Positions 47,073-59,700 of a DNA stretch of 64,000 nucleotides are shown piece by piece (positions within the stretch are counted from its first letter, which is position 1; each line of letters starts with the position of its first letter). The DNA is taken from NCBI RefSeq assembly GCF_905475395.1, contig NC_058342.1, positions 35,484,140 through 35,548,139 on the forward strand, in the 5' to 3' direction. The DNA comes from Chrysoperla carnea (taxonomy: Eukaryota; Arthropoda; Insecta; Neuroptera; Chrysopidae). Below the pieces are notes generated by a model. That model did no database searches. It was not told where the DNA came from and was given only the letters and a program-made list of their open reading frames with translations. The translations under genes and the position numbers were made by a program.

Positions 47073-49600
47073 ATTTAAGACTAAAAAAAGTGTATTTATA
47101 TCAAATATGGTGGAAGCGATGGGAAAATCAAAACGCCACAACCTTACCTTGCATTGTTATCCAAATTAAGCTTGCATTCAAAATTTCAGCTCAATCGGAA
47201 ACCGGGAAGTGGATCAAATTTGACTTGCAAGATTTGATTACAGACAAACAACGCGACAAGCGAAACTAAATAAAAGCTTGTAATAAAATAGAAGTATTTT
47301 AGACCTAGATTCAAGTTAAGTGACGAAATTAAGAATCAATGAAAATAAATTTTTGTGAACCATTTGGTAATACAAAAAACCGTATATACATGTTATTTTA
47401 ATTATATCATTTTGACGAATCTCTCGATTTTCCGTTCGGTATTATTCGAGTATAGTCGTTTACAATCGATCGATTTTCATGATTGTATATAGGTACAACT
47501 AGGGTTGCCAACTCTATAATTTATAATAACGTATCCTACTTTATTCTCGATAAATATACTTTATACTTATACTATAATATTCGAAAATTCCTTATTTCCA
47601 AATTTTTACTGTGATGCGTTAAATGAAACATGGATAAGTACTAAACTAATTATCGATACTTAAATTAAAACAGAGCGATGGTACATCTGTTTTAAACGAT
47701 TTACTTACTTTTTTATCGATTATTTTTAACGAGGATAACTTCCAATACTTTTTAGCATATCTTTGAAAAATGTACATTTTGAAATTAAAAAAGGTCAAAT
47801 TATAAGATAGATTAAAATTATTAAGACAGTTCCCGGCACTTTCACTCGAAAAGTTTTTTCAGATGAATCTGAATTGGTGAGCAACAGATTCCCAATTTTA
47901 ATAAAAACGAATTATTTGATATATTTTTTTTACCACTTCAATTAATTTGATACGTTTTTTTTGACAAGAATGTTGGCAACCCTTGGTACTACATAATACT
48001 TATACCGATTTGGATACCAACATTTTACTGTTGGAGTATTTAATACTACGATTTATTTCCTTTTAAGTGCGTTTTAAATATATTCCACGGGGTGATTTAA
48101 TAAAAAGTTTATCGCTGGTTAAGAAAAAAAACGGTTTAAAACCGGGTCTTCTTATTTTCGAGTCAACTGTTGTAGGGAAATCCGATTCTTTGCCCAATAA
48201 AAACCAACTTTTGTAGTTCTATTTATAAGGAAGTGGATCTCTGTTTGACCATGAAGGCGTCCCTGTAAAAACTAAACTATTTTCATTCCCCTTAAAAATA
48301 ACCCGATATGTGCCTTGCCGTTTTTTGATTTTTCGAAATGTACAAGTGGAAGCCTAAAAAATTACCTGTATATTACGGTTGTATGTACGGATTACGGCTG
48401 TATGTTACGGTTATTTCGATTTAGAAAATTTTCTCTTCGATTCGGGCCAGTTTTATTTCATTGAGATTAGGATACTCATAGACTTTAAATCGACGTCAAT
48501 AAGTTTTTTATTATTTGAGTTACAGTCTGGTAATTCCCCGATTTATTCAATTATTGCGCAATGACGTCTTTTCATGTAAATTTTGAGTTATTTTAAATCC
48601 GGTTACCAAATGGAATATTTTTTAATATTTGTCTGTTTTCTGAAAACAGTTAATCGGTAAAGATATAATTGTAGCTTTGAAAGGAGAGAACTTCATCCTC
48701 AAAAACTGATTTTAAATATGAAGTGTTCTTATTTATTAATTTTTTATTACATTTAATGATATCAAATTTATAAGGATTAACTGGGTGGTTATTGTAAAAA
48801 AAACAAAAAAATACAAATTCTTTAATTCTTATTAGAATTAATATATGTGCGAAAAATGAGGAAAATATTAATTTCCTAAAACTCATCGAATTCCACTGAA
48901 AAAACCATTTTCATTTAGAAAATAAATTTTATGTTCCCGCCTACAAATGATAAAGCGTATACCGTTTAAAAAAGGAGTGCCAACATGATAAAATATTGAT
49001 AATTTTCTTAATTATAGTGTAATTTCTGACTGACCTAATATTCATCATGTATATATTTTATTATACGGCCGGGTTCTTTATATAGTCCAGGCGCACAAGG
49101 AGTTTTTGTTATCGATGGATTCACCTTGGGTTTTTCGTATTAATTGTTTATCTCCTTTATTGGAAGTTATTCAAAAATTTCCACTTTTTTCTACGTAAGA
49201 TGATTTTGGAATTATAAGTTACAAAGTCTCACTGGAAACCTGCTTGTTTCTTTCTTTATTCTTATCTTAGTTTTAAAAGAAAGGGCGCAAGTTCGCGCAA
49301 GATTTTTTTTCATTAACATATTAAAGAATACTTAAGCTTTGCATTGTTATAAAAAATGCCGGATAAAACGTGACATAGCAACAAAAAAGTTTTGAGTATG
49401 ATAAATTCAATGAAAAACTTAAGCTTTTTTAACAGCAAATATGAATTACAAATATTTAATATTTAACATTAAATACTAATAAATAAAGCACAAACCTTCG
49501 TCTTAAAAAAACTGTCTTAATTGCACTGACAAACACACTAAACGTAAATTGAATGACACGGTAAATCGAGAGCAACAACAATAATAACATGCATCAGTAA
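47073..49600. other. Gene-free AT-rich DNA
   Basis: No recognisable gene or repeat ends. TTCAAAATTTCAGCTCAATC and GGAAACCGGGAAGTGGATCA near 47180-47215 read like a transposon 3' region, but I cannot place it in a family. Confidence 0.35.
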
Positions 49601-49614
49601 GAGCAGGTAGATTG

Positions 49615-49800
49615 TGGCTTACAAAACAGGCGAGGGGTGAGGATAAGGTAACTCAAGTGACCTGTTTATGATGGAGTGGTTATCTAAAAACACCAAAAAA
49701 CATTTTTCAATCAGGTTACAAAAGAGATAGGAGGCGAGGTTAGGGTAACTCAAGTGACCTGTTTGTGTTGGAATCGTTATTTAATAATAATTTTCAATGC
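49615..49800. repeat. Short tandem duplication, ~97-bp period
   Basis: GGTAACTCAAGTGACCTGTTT (up to one base) occurs at 49647 and 49744, each preceded by an AGGCGAGG-type word and a TTACAAAA word. Two copies. No known function. Confidence 0.6.
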
Positions 49801-51433
49801 AAAACAAAAGAGTTGAGTTTTCTGAAGTATGGAAAGTTGGTATAAATACTCCATTATGGGGCGCCTCGACTATGATATGTATGAGATAGAAGATACCGAT
49901 ATGCTCGAACAAACCTATTGTATGCAAAATTAAAATAAACTTACTAGGACAATATGAAATATAGTTACGTCATATGTTTTCCACTCTACAATATAAATCA
50001 CATTTTGTTATAATACATTCTGGTGCGATACGATACTATGAGACTCGGCGCAGGGCAGCGCGACGTGTTACAGTTATTTGTGTCAAAATGGAATCATCCA
50101 AAAAATCATTTTATAATCATACATACAGTTGATATAGTTGAATCTAGGCCGACTTCATGCCGAAATTGATTCTACATTTACGGAAATTTTACTCTGGAAT
50201 ATCTGATAAATTTCTCCGCCCGAAATTCAGAGATGAGTTTTTTAGGCTACGTAAGATATAATATTCCATCGCTTTATCTTGAAACCACGATCCAAGACGA
50301 TCTTTTGGAGTATTCAGTTTTATCTTTTGACGATTGAGTTTTCATTTTTCATCGGAAAAATATGGTTTTAGGAAAACTCTTTTCGAAAATACGATTTTTG
50401 CTTCGCTGTAGCTTTAAGGTTATGCTCAAGGTCAAATCCAAAGTCACCATTGGATTCCCCATAAAAAATATGACCGGTACTGTATTTTTCATTTTTGTCC
50501 CCGCCGACTCTGCGAGATCTCTAGGAGTTTCCATACTTTTGGGATACCATGTAACAAAATCCAGGATCTTTTGACTGTATTCACTGTTACATCTTGTTCA
50601 TTGATTGTAACATTTTATTCTTGTGCTTTCAAACATAAAATATTCTCTATATAAGATCAAGAATGATACAGTGAAACTAGGTCATACTGTCATACATATT
50701 ACATAAAACATTCAACTGTACATTTGATTGTATTATTCATTCGAACTATACGACAAAAACTTCTCGAATGTTATCTCAGACAATATGACCTGGTATGTTT
50801 TTTTGTTTTGCAACTCATCATGAATACAGAATATTCTATTCTATTCCGAAAACAATCGTGTTTGGCGGCCAAGTTTTTTTATTTCTAAATTGAAAATAAA
50901 TTTATTTTTAAGTTTTAATAGGGTATTTATCGTTAGTCAAAAATAAATTATGAAATTTGAAAAAAAGTTAAAATTTATGTAAAAATATACTTAAATATTC
51001 TGATTTCGAGTCATAAAAGCACATTTTTCTTTTATAATATTAAAATTAAAAATCGTAATTTTTAAACTGTATATCACGTGACCTAAAACGGGGGCAAACC
51101 CTGCTGTGATGTCATAGCGGTATGAGTCATAGACCATCAATTAGTTCAGTGTACACAGCTAGGTATAATATTATCCATTGATAATCAGTATTTATATTTA
51201 CTATAATCAGATGTCTATGAATATATCTGTCAAACTTATCTGTGTTATTTCGTATAATTATATCGATATTACGTCATCAAATTGAATGCCCGCGTTTTAG
51301 ACAGTTTAAAAAAGGTTTTAAATTTAAGTTTTTGGCAAGAAAGTTTGTATATTTTTCCGAAATAAATTTTTTGTGGCTTTTTATTAGCATAATCAACATT
51401 TTGAAGTACTATTTCAAAAATAGTATAATACCC

Positions 51434-51515
51434 TATTACCTCAGATGTTGGCACGCTTAAAACCAATTGACACTCAGTCTATATAACTTTAACGTCAATG
51501 GTAGTATTTGATTTT
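51434..51515. repeat. Inverted copy of the 28950-29019 repeat
   Basis: TTACCTCAGATGTTGGCACG then CTCAGTCTATATAACTTTAA, the reverse complement of the left flank and left terminus of the element near 28997, about 65 bp alignable with scattered changes. Confidence 0.6.
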
Positions 51516-52639
51516 AAATGAGTCACTCTCTAAGTATTCGTAGTATAAAGTCATAATTGCATAAAATATTGAATAATTATTTATGATCGAACTAACATTA
51601 TAAATACATTGTTTAATAACTGACAATTATCTATTGTTTATGAATATTATTTTAATAATAATAACCTACAATAAATTATTTCACTCCATAAACGTCATTC
51701 CAATATTGAACAAATACCGATACTATAATAATCTAATAAAATTTAATAGAAAATCATGGTTACAAAGAAAAAATTAATGCATCTTTGAATTTTTATTTAT
51801 AAGTTGTTAATTAGGTTGTAAATACTTTGTAAAAAAGAGTCGGCATCTCAGAGGCGTATTAATCAGTTGGGGTGTTTTAATCAGTTTTTATTTTTAGCCT
51901 CAAAATTGACCGAGATATGCCAACTTCATGTTTTCAATCAAATAAAAAAGTATCCATCTTGTAAAGGGTTAGATATAGAACAAAAGTTATTCCTTATAAA
52001 TAAATTAACAACCTTTATTTGAATCATTCTTTCGTAAACATCACTGCTTACCCGTGAGGGCGCTTAAGGAAAAGTTTTGATGTCCATTTTCTCCAAAACT
52101 AAACGAAATCGTCTAGAAAAACAAGGAAAAATTCCAGAAAATACTTGCAAAAATTTCGAAATAAGTTTGAAAATGAGGGGTGAATAATGAAATTTGATAA
52201 AGAAATATGGGTAGGAGAGAAAAAAACTTGCTATAGTAATAATATATAAGATATGTAGCTTTAATCGCTCGTAGCTCGAAAACTACCCGATAAAAAATTT
52301 TGTGGCCGTGAGAGCTTTTAATCCAAAAAACATTTCGTGGGCAGTTTGAAAAATTAGTATAGCTTCATAAATATTTCATATATACTGGTATAAAAATATA
52401 TAAAATTCAATTAGTATTCATTTAAAAAATAGTGATTTTTTTCGTAGCAATTTTCTAGGTTATTAAATTAACTAGACAGATTCGATTAAAAAAAAAAAAA
52501 AAATAGAGCAATATCGAATAATAGAATACACATTTAATGAGTTGGAAACATTATAAATTAATTAAAAAATTCAATATACAGAAAGCCGTTTCAAAAAAAA
52601 TGTTACGTAACAATTACATACAAATTTTATAGATCCACT

Positions 52640-52790
52640 AGCCAGTAGATCAATTTTATTCTGTATTATTCTGATGTATGAGCTATATTTTTGTACAGTT
52701 TCATTCAAATCCGTTCGGTAGTTTTTGCGTGAAAGCCTAACAAACAAACAAACAAATAAACATCCTTACTTTCACATTTATAATATATAT
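52640..52790 (+). repeat. Interspersed-element 3' tail (ACAAACAAAC type)
   Basis: CTGATGTATGAGCTATATTT, TTTCATTCAAATCCGTTCGG, TTTTTGCGTGAAAGCCTAAC, then ACAAACAAACAAACAAATAA and TACTTTCACATTTATAATAT. SINE-B abuts it at 52794. Same family as 43425-43550 and 54375-54505. Confidence 0.55.
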
Positions 52791-52793
52791 ATT

Positions 52794-53086
52794 AGGTTAG
52801 GTTAGGTTATATTGGCTGTCCACGAAGGACACATTTAGGCTATAGAGAACCTTTGTGATACCATATATGTGTTTTACCACCTTTCCGCTGATAATTTCAT
52901 TTATCAGCTCCTCAATTTCAGAGGTTGAGTGCGCCTCCTTCGTGCATATACCATGCACTACACCAGCCCATCACAACTGTTAATTAAATTAATTTTGTTG
53001 CGACGGTGGGAATCGAAACCGCTACCCTAAGTATATCGAGGACGGAATTGTGTTACGCCCTAACCAACTGTTTTAATAGGGCGACA
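52794..53086 (-). mobile_element. SINE-B, full-length copy with TTAGG-like tail
   Basis: The minus-strand head has a mutated A box (TTAAAACAGTTGGTTAGGGC) and B box (GGTTTCGATTCCCACC), followed by the shared body. In plus orientation the tail begins TTAGGTTAGGTTAGGTT (52793 onward), which is (AACCT)n in the SINE sense. The intermediate stem region (CCTAAGTATATCGAGGACGG) is retained here, unlike the copy at 38212. Confidence 0.87.
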
Positions 53087-53326
53087 AAATCAAGTGACGA
53101 GTGTGCGACATTCTGTGTGAATGGTACGTTGAATTTTACATTGACTTTTACTTGGTTTTAATATTAGTATGTTTACGATACATTCTTGTAATCAATGTCA
53201 ATATTAATTATCCTCATACTACAGAATTCAATTACATATTACACGACTACACACGTACAGCGATGCAACAAAAACACATATCGTGGTGATGATAGTGAAG
53301 TCACTTCATATAACATCATAAGTTTT

Positions 53327-53752
53327 TATACCCTGTATATGTATGACATAAACATATCAAGGTATACTAATTTTAGTCCCTAGAGCTTAGAAATATTGAT
53401 GATACGAACAAAATTTTAGTCCATTTACGTTTGTCCATCAAATAAAAACAGAAACAACTTTTGTTTGAAACATTTTTTTTGGTAAACATCACTGTTTAGT
53501 TTAAAACATAATTTTGTTGTCCATTTTCTCCAAAACTATAAAAGATAGAGGTAGTTAAAAATTTGTAGGTATCTTCAACTAGTGGTCTTTTAGAAAATAC
53601 TTTCAAAAATTTGCGAACTCCAAATAAATGGCGGCCGAAAAGTTTCCATAATTGTTTTTCGTTTTGAGTTTTCGATAGCACTGACATATTCAACATTTTT
53701 TATACATGGTATTTCAACAATTAACTCAGTCAATTGTTTGTTTTCACTTGTT
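53327..53752 (+). mobile_element. TATACCATG element, copy
   Basis: Starts TATACCCTGTATATGTATGA and ends TACATGGTATTTCAACAATT...GTTTTCACTTG, 426 bp. The middle differs from 42937-43410: the GACAGACAG segment is missing, and a TGTCCATTTTCTCCAAAACT block, also found near 52082, is present. Confidence 0.68.
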
Positions 53753-54014
53753 CTAATTAGATTTTATGTAAAATTCTGTTTAATTCTAATTGCATAATTT
53801 AATGAAAAAAAACATGCATCGTTTATTACGAAGCTATTAAAAAATTATCATCACTCACATCTACTCTAATGTTCAATTCAAACCAAAAAGGCCTTCAGTG
53901 TTTTTGTGGCAAAACTTTCCACAAGGCACTAAAAATTCGAGATTTCGAGATATGGTGCATGGAATTTAATCATAGATAATAATAAGTACCTAGATACCTT
54001 AGATAATAATAAGT

Positions 54015-54505
54015 ATCCTAAAATATAACAAGACTAGAGTGATACCCACCCGCTTCGCTGGGTTTAAAAGTAAAGATTAATAAAGATTGCTCTCACTTAT
54101 CCCCTTTCTATAACACTTGAAATAATGGTAAGGATTTTCTTACACAGGTAAAATACATGTATGGTTTTCTATTTCTTTAAATGTATAATAGTCGTAATTA
54201 TTCATTGAGTATATCAGAAAAGATGGCCGTGAAATTTTTTATATTGGCTATTTTTACAGAAATCTGTAATTTATGGTAATGTCAAATGACTACTTTTACA
54301 GAAATCTGTAATTTATGGTAATGTCAAATTAAATTAATTTTTATTTATTTTTTTTTTTTATATATATCTTTATAATTTATAGTTCATGTGTTATTCTGAT
54401 ATATCAGCTATATTGCTGTACAGTTTCATTAAAAACCATTCGCTAGTTTTAGCGTGAAAGGGTAACAAACAAACAAACATGCTTACTTTCCCATTTATAA
54501 TATTT
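54015..54505 (+). mobile_element. Interspersed element with CCCGCTTCGCTGGG start and ACAAACAAAC tail
   Basis: TAACAAGACTAGAGTGATAC then CCACCCGCTTCGCTGGGTTT at 54050, a wording common at one end of insect interspersed elements. A 29-bp direct duplication (ACAGAAATCTGTAATTTATG plus flank, near 54256 and 54299) follows, then the tail with GTTTTAGCGTGAAAGGGTAA and ACAAACAAACATGCTTACTT. Non-coding. Confidence 0.5.
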
Positions 54506-54834
54506 TGTATTTCAAGTGAGTTATTTGAAATTTTACAAAAAACATTTTTTTAATGCTTTTAAAAAAATATCTTTAATATTTGAATATTACATAAAAAAAA
54601 ATTCATTTAAAAAATATTTTAAACATAAATATTTAATTGTTTTATCTTTTTTGAAAAAAAAAAAAATCAAAAAGTACACAACACTAACACATTACTGGAT
54701 TGTGGTATTGTACAAAATAACTTAACCTTGTAAAAAATTTTTGTGTATTAAATAAGTACATACATTTGTTCACATTATTTATAAGGTAAGATGTAAGTCG
54801 TAAGTAAATTAATAGAATTTTAAGAAAAATAAAG

Positions 54835-55065
54835 AAGTACACATTTATCAGGAATCGAACCCGGGTCTTTTGTTTTCATGCCAACCAACACATTTTAAGT
54901 ATTCATGCCAACCAACACTTAAGAGAAATAAAAAAATAACAAGTATTAATGCCAATCAATATTTAGGAGAAATAAAAAATTACACATTTATCAGGATTCG
55001 AACCCGGGTCTCTTGTATTCATGCCAACAATCGTAACCAACTAGGCTATATATGCTCTTAACATA
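54835..55065 (-). repeat. Third tRNA-like repeat (SINE-C), with partial duplication
   Basis: On the minus strand, AGCATATATAGCCTAGTTGG (A box) is followed by AGACCCGGGTTCGAATCCTG (B box). The B-box half recurs at 54848-54872, and ATGCCAACCAACAC-type segments repeat in between. No body conserved with SINE-A or SINE-B. Either a SINE head or a duplicated tRNA pseudogene. Confidence 0.6.
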
Positions 55066-56271
55066 TTATTACAAATTATATAAATACATTTTTTGATTAA
55101 CAAAGTTTACAAAAATCACAAAATATTCCTTTCAAGTCATTGGGCTATTCCTTTCAAGTCATTGGGCTTTTTATTATTTTATCGTTCAAAGTTGGCTGAA
55201 AAAAATGATAAATCATATAGGGGATCCTTTTCAATTGGATATTTCTATATCAAAAAATCTAGAGAGTGTGATAAAAAACTATCTAAAATATTTAGACAAT
55301 CTTGTAGTTTATAAAAATTACCATCAAAATATAAGATTGTCGATGATATCAAAACAAAATTTTAATTTAATTATGAGTTCATCGAAGATCCATCATTTGA
55401 TGAATAGGACGACTATAGTTAGTTTATTGATGATTGAAGAGAGATATCTATATTATCAAATTGCACACAATATATTATATATTTTTGTAGTTGCGTGATA
55501 TTGTAAAGCTAAGAATAACTCAATACTTGATTAGAAAGCATGTATTTGGTTTATATGTGTGTACCGTGCAATAAAACCAAAACTTTTTAGAGCACAGAAA
55601 TACTCTAAATAATTAAATTCATTTTAACTAATTTCACGATCTTGTTATCACAAGTTTTATTTAATTTAACTGAGTACGACTTATATTAAACTAACGAAAA
55701 AACACGAACAGGTCCGAAAATTGTCGAAGTTAATATTTTTTTTCTTCTAACAATTTCTGAAGGAAAAATATTTTTAAAAACTGTGTTATCAATTTCAACT
55801 AAATTTTACAAATATAGCTATTAAAATCTGCATAAAATAATGCTGGAAAGGGTCAAATTAATATCTAGGAAGCAATAATATCGTTATCGTTATCAATAAC
55901 CATTTAGTAGTAAAGTTATGTTATAGACTAAAATTAGGGTAATTTACTTACTACCACTTGAGGTATATTTCTTATATCTCTTCACACAAACACGAGTATT
56001 TTAATGACGTCTAAACATTAAAACATTAAAAAAAACTCTAAGACAATTCAGAAATTAAATTCTGTTATCTGGATAACTGAATTATTATTGACGTATTCAT
56101 TAATTATATTTATTTGTGTAGATCGAATTCATTGTAAACACTATGCAAAATAATTGTTGCATGTAGGGGAAACTTGGTAAAGCACCCCGCACAAACCGTA
56201 CAGAAAAAATAACTCGCAAACTAATATTTTATTTAATTTTTGGTGATTTTAAGCCTTTAACCATTTATTTT

Positions 56272-56525
56272 TATACCATGTATATATGAAATATATCATA
56301 GCATATTAAATTTAGTCCCAAGATTGCAACCTAAAAAGTTCATTCTCGGTTGTCTTTCTGTTCGCCTGTTTGTCAAAATGATAACTCAAAAACGAAAAGA
56401 GATATCAAGCTGAAATTTTTAAAGCATGTTAAGGACGTAAAAAGTGATGTCGAGTTCGTAAATGAGCAACGTAAGTTAATTGGATCTTGGATCCGTAGGA
56501 CCCATCTTATAAACCATTAGAATGG
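56272..56525 (+). mobile_element. TATACCATG element, 3'-truncated
   Basis: TATACCATGTATATATGAAA, TTTAGTCCCAAGATTGCAAC, GTTGTCTTTCTGTTCGCCTG and AAAAAGTGATGTCGAGTTCG, ending at a SINE-A head fragment in minus orientation. Confidence 0.7.
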
Positions 56526-56574
56526 ACAAATAGACAAAGACAAACGCCTTAGACCGCTCGGCCATTTAGGCTCT
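56525..56574 (-). mobile_element. SINE-A head fragment (minus)
   Basis: Plus strand CAAACGCCTTAGACCGCTCG then GCCATTTAGGCTC is the exact inverse of the SINE-A A-box region. The B box and body are absent. Confidence 0.75.
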
Positions 56575-57214
56575 TTCGGGTTTATTTACGTTTATACGAA
56601 CAGTTTCTGAGATATCATCGAATGAAGAAAAGTATTTCTTGGTAGAAATAATTTACAAGAGGATTAAATCACCCGGTGTCAATATTCGTCGATAAATCGA
56701 CATGCAACCTCCAAAAACTGCCAATAGATGTCATGGACATTAATACCTACCAAGCATCAATTATAGTATTATACAATTGATATATATGTAAATTTTACAG
56801 ACAGACACGACACGATACGAATTCTCTAAAATAAAAAAATCAAAATGAAATCTAAACCGCTATTGTTTAAAAAAACAAAATTATTATTAAACAGTTACGC
56901 AAGCAATTCTTGTTTCAAATAGTGGAACAAAAAATAAATTATGATTTACCGGCATGTAAATTAATTACTAGCGAGATTTATTTTAAACAGATTATAAAAA
57001 TAAACTTCAAAATTTTTTTTTTTGTATAAACAATGCTTGTATTAATTAGTTAGCTAAATTTTTAATTGTTATTTTTACATCAAGGTTTTTCTACTTTTAT
57101 TCATATATTTTATAATATAGGTTGAAGCTTTTAAAAATATATTTTGGTATAGGGGAGATTCTTCTAAAACAGATAATAGGGGAGAGTTGCCATAAACGTA
57201 CTACTTAACTTTAA

Positions 57215-58310
57215 GGATGTATGAGCATGACAATAGTATTTGATTTAAAATGCTCCAAATTTTTTTGATAAATAGATTTTTACAAAAAGAATATGTGGTT
57301 AAAATTTCAGCTTAGGTATCCATGGAAATTTTTAAGATAATAGTAATTGAAAATCGATATAAAATACATTGGCTCTTAATATGGAGGAATCTCAAAAAAC
57401 GACATACATATTTTGAAGTTTGTGATAATTTTCACTTGACATAGAAAAGAAAAAAACCAAGTATCTCCATCCATATAAGGGATGTACGAGCAGGGTAAAT
57501 TTAGGGTTGAAATTATTTTTATCGTATTTTCAACTTTGAAATTTTTAATCGAAATTTGACAAAACTCAGTTTATATGGTAATTTTGGCCCAAAAAATACA
57601 AAAATGAAGCTCTTTTGTCGATTGGGTGAATTGTTTCTGAGAAAAGTGATATTCTATATGAATTTTTGAATTTATCTCAAAAGCTATCCGCCTAAGCGTT
57701 AAATAAACCCGATTTTTGAATTTTTTGGGTTAAAATTACCTTGTAAACTGAGTTTCATCGAAATTGGAAACATTAAAAATTTTTCAATTTTTGGAAATTT
57801 TTTTAAGGGGTACCCCTTCAAAAAAAATCGAAAAATCGAGAAAAAATTTTTTATTGCGGAATTTGACAAAACTCAGTTTATAAGGTAAGTTTGACCCAAA
57901 TAATTCAAAAATCGGGTTTATTTAACGCTTAGACGAATAGTTTTTGAGAAAAACCATATTCCGGACCGATTTTTGTAATTATCTCGAAAACTATCCGCCT
58001 AAGCGTTAAATGAATACGATTTTTGAATTTTTTGGGTTAAAATTACCTTATAAACTGAGTTTCATCGAAATTGGAAACATTAAAAATTTTTCGATTTTTT
58101 GCAATTTTTTTAAGGGGTACGTACCCCTTCGAAAAAAATCGAAAAATCGAGAAATATTTATTGTTACCAATTTCTATAAAACTCAGTATATAAGGCTATT
58201 TTAACCCCAAAAATTCAAAAATCTAGTTCATTAAACGCTAGGGCAGATATTTTTTGAGATAAATTCAAAAATTCATATGGGATATCGTTTTTCCCAGAAA
58301 CAATTCCGAA
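57215..58310. mobile_element. TTAA-flanked element containing palindromic ~305-bp units
   Basis: The left end GGATGTATGAGCATG follows TTAA at 57211-57214, then the inverse of the right half of the 639-bp element to about 57480, with a second GGGATGTACGAGCAGGG variant at 57479. From ~57540 to 58310 come two and a half copies of the ~305-bp self-complementary unit (AAACTCAGTTTATATGGTAA, AAGGGGTACCCCTTC, AAACTGAGTTTCATCGAAAT). No matching right terminus was found. Confidence 0.75.
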
Positions 58311-58825
58311 CAGGCTTATTATAACCTTCATGAATGTACTTTTGAAATGAGAAAATGTGAAAATCATAAAGTAACATTGAAAATCAGATTTCTTTTTTTC
58401 TGATGGATTACGTCAAAGTAGTTGAATTAAATTTAATCTAACAGAAAATTTGCATTACCAAAGATTACGAATTCGCTATCTATTAGTAATTATTATTAAT
58501 TAACTTAAATTAATTATTTATTCAATGATAAACATTTTTAAAGTTTAAAATACTTTAATTTTTTGATAAAATTATAATACCTGAATAGTTTTCACTTAAG
58601 CTTTGAAAAAACATATGCAGTTTAGATTTTATTTAGTGATAATCGATATAACCTCAAAAATCGGTAAGTTTTTTTTCTACTAAATTTTGTATAGTTTTAT
58701 AAATGTTTTCAAAATGTGGCAAATAATCTGGCTGAGTTGAAAAGTCATTTGAAGATATTTATTAAAGGGTCAGTTGTAACTTTCAAAAATGAATTTTTAA
58801 TAACTCTAGATAGGTTGAAAAAATC

Positions 58826-59037
58826 TAGGTTAGGTTATATTGACTGCCCACGAAGGACACACTTAGGCAACCTTTCCGCTGATAATTTCATTTATCAGCT
58901 CCTCAATTTCAGAGGCTGAGTGCACCTCCTTCATGCATAAACCATGCACTACACCAGCCCATCACAACTATTAATTAAATTAATTTTGTTGCGACGGCGG
59001 GAATCGAACCCGTTACCCTTAGCATACCGCGGACGAC
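58826..59037 (-). mobile_element. SINE-B, copy lacking the A box
   Basis: Plus strand TAGGTTAGGTTATATTGACT at the left (tail in SINE sense), then the shared body with a ~50-bp deletion after ACACTTAGG, up to GGCGGGAATCGAACCCGTTA (inverse B box). The A-box end is missing after 59037. Confidence 0.82.
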
Positions 59038-59504
59038 TATAAATTTTTATGAAAATAAAAAAAGTTTCAATCACATATTTCATTTGAAAAAAAAAATTAT
59101 TTATGTTTTAAATCGAGCGTGAGTAAAATGCTCACAACACGAGTGCTGTGCGGATTTTAAGTGACTTAACAACTTGACTGTGTAGACCTATATGACTAAT
59201 ACAAATTAGGCTTTATGTATAATGACTCCTGTATGCAATTTTTGTTTAAATAGTTTTTGAAATATGTACTTATATAAAATACAAGCGATTAACCTTAATT
59301 TGTTTTTAATAGTTTTCAAATTTAAACCTTAAGGAATTATATTGTTGTTATGTTATTTATGATAATATCACCTTTTAAAATCCCCAAGGTTTTTAAAATT
59401 CCCAAGGCTGTAGTCAATTTTGTTTTTTTTTAAACGTTTTGTGATAATGCAAATCAACCCTTTAGGAAACCGGGTGTTAAAATAGTTACATAAAGGTAAT
59501 AAGT

Positions 59505-59700
59505 GAAATTTAGAAAATTTAAAAACCACCCGACCAATTTTTCGGGTACGGGTACCCTAAACTCGCATTTGAAACATACCTCCACTAAATTATCTTTCAA
59601 ACAAATCAAAATCGGTTTATCCGTTTAGGCGCCATCATGCCACAAACAGACAGACACACAGCTCCATCTGGAGGCGCTGTGGAGGTACACAAAGGCAGAA
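59505..59700. repeat. Interspersed-repeat remnant with CAGACAGACAC
   Basis: TTTTTCGGGTACGGGTACCC, AATCAAAATCGGTTTATCCG, GCCATCATGCCACAAACAGA and CAGACACACAGC. This wording is characteristic of widespread insect retroelement tails. No open frame. Family not assigned. Confidence 0.45.

Noticed and set aside
55093..55498. Overlapping open frames of 73 and 97 codons
   Set aside because: AT-rich composition, no domain, no splice or promoter context.
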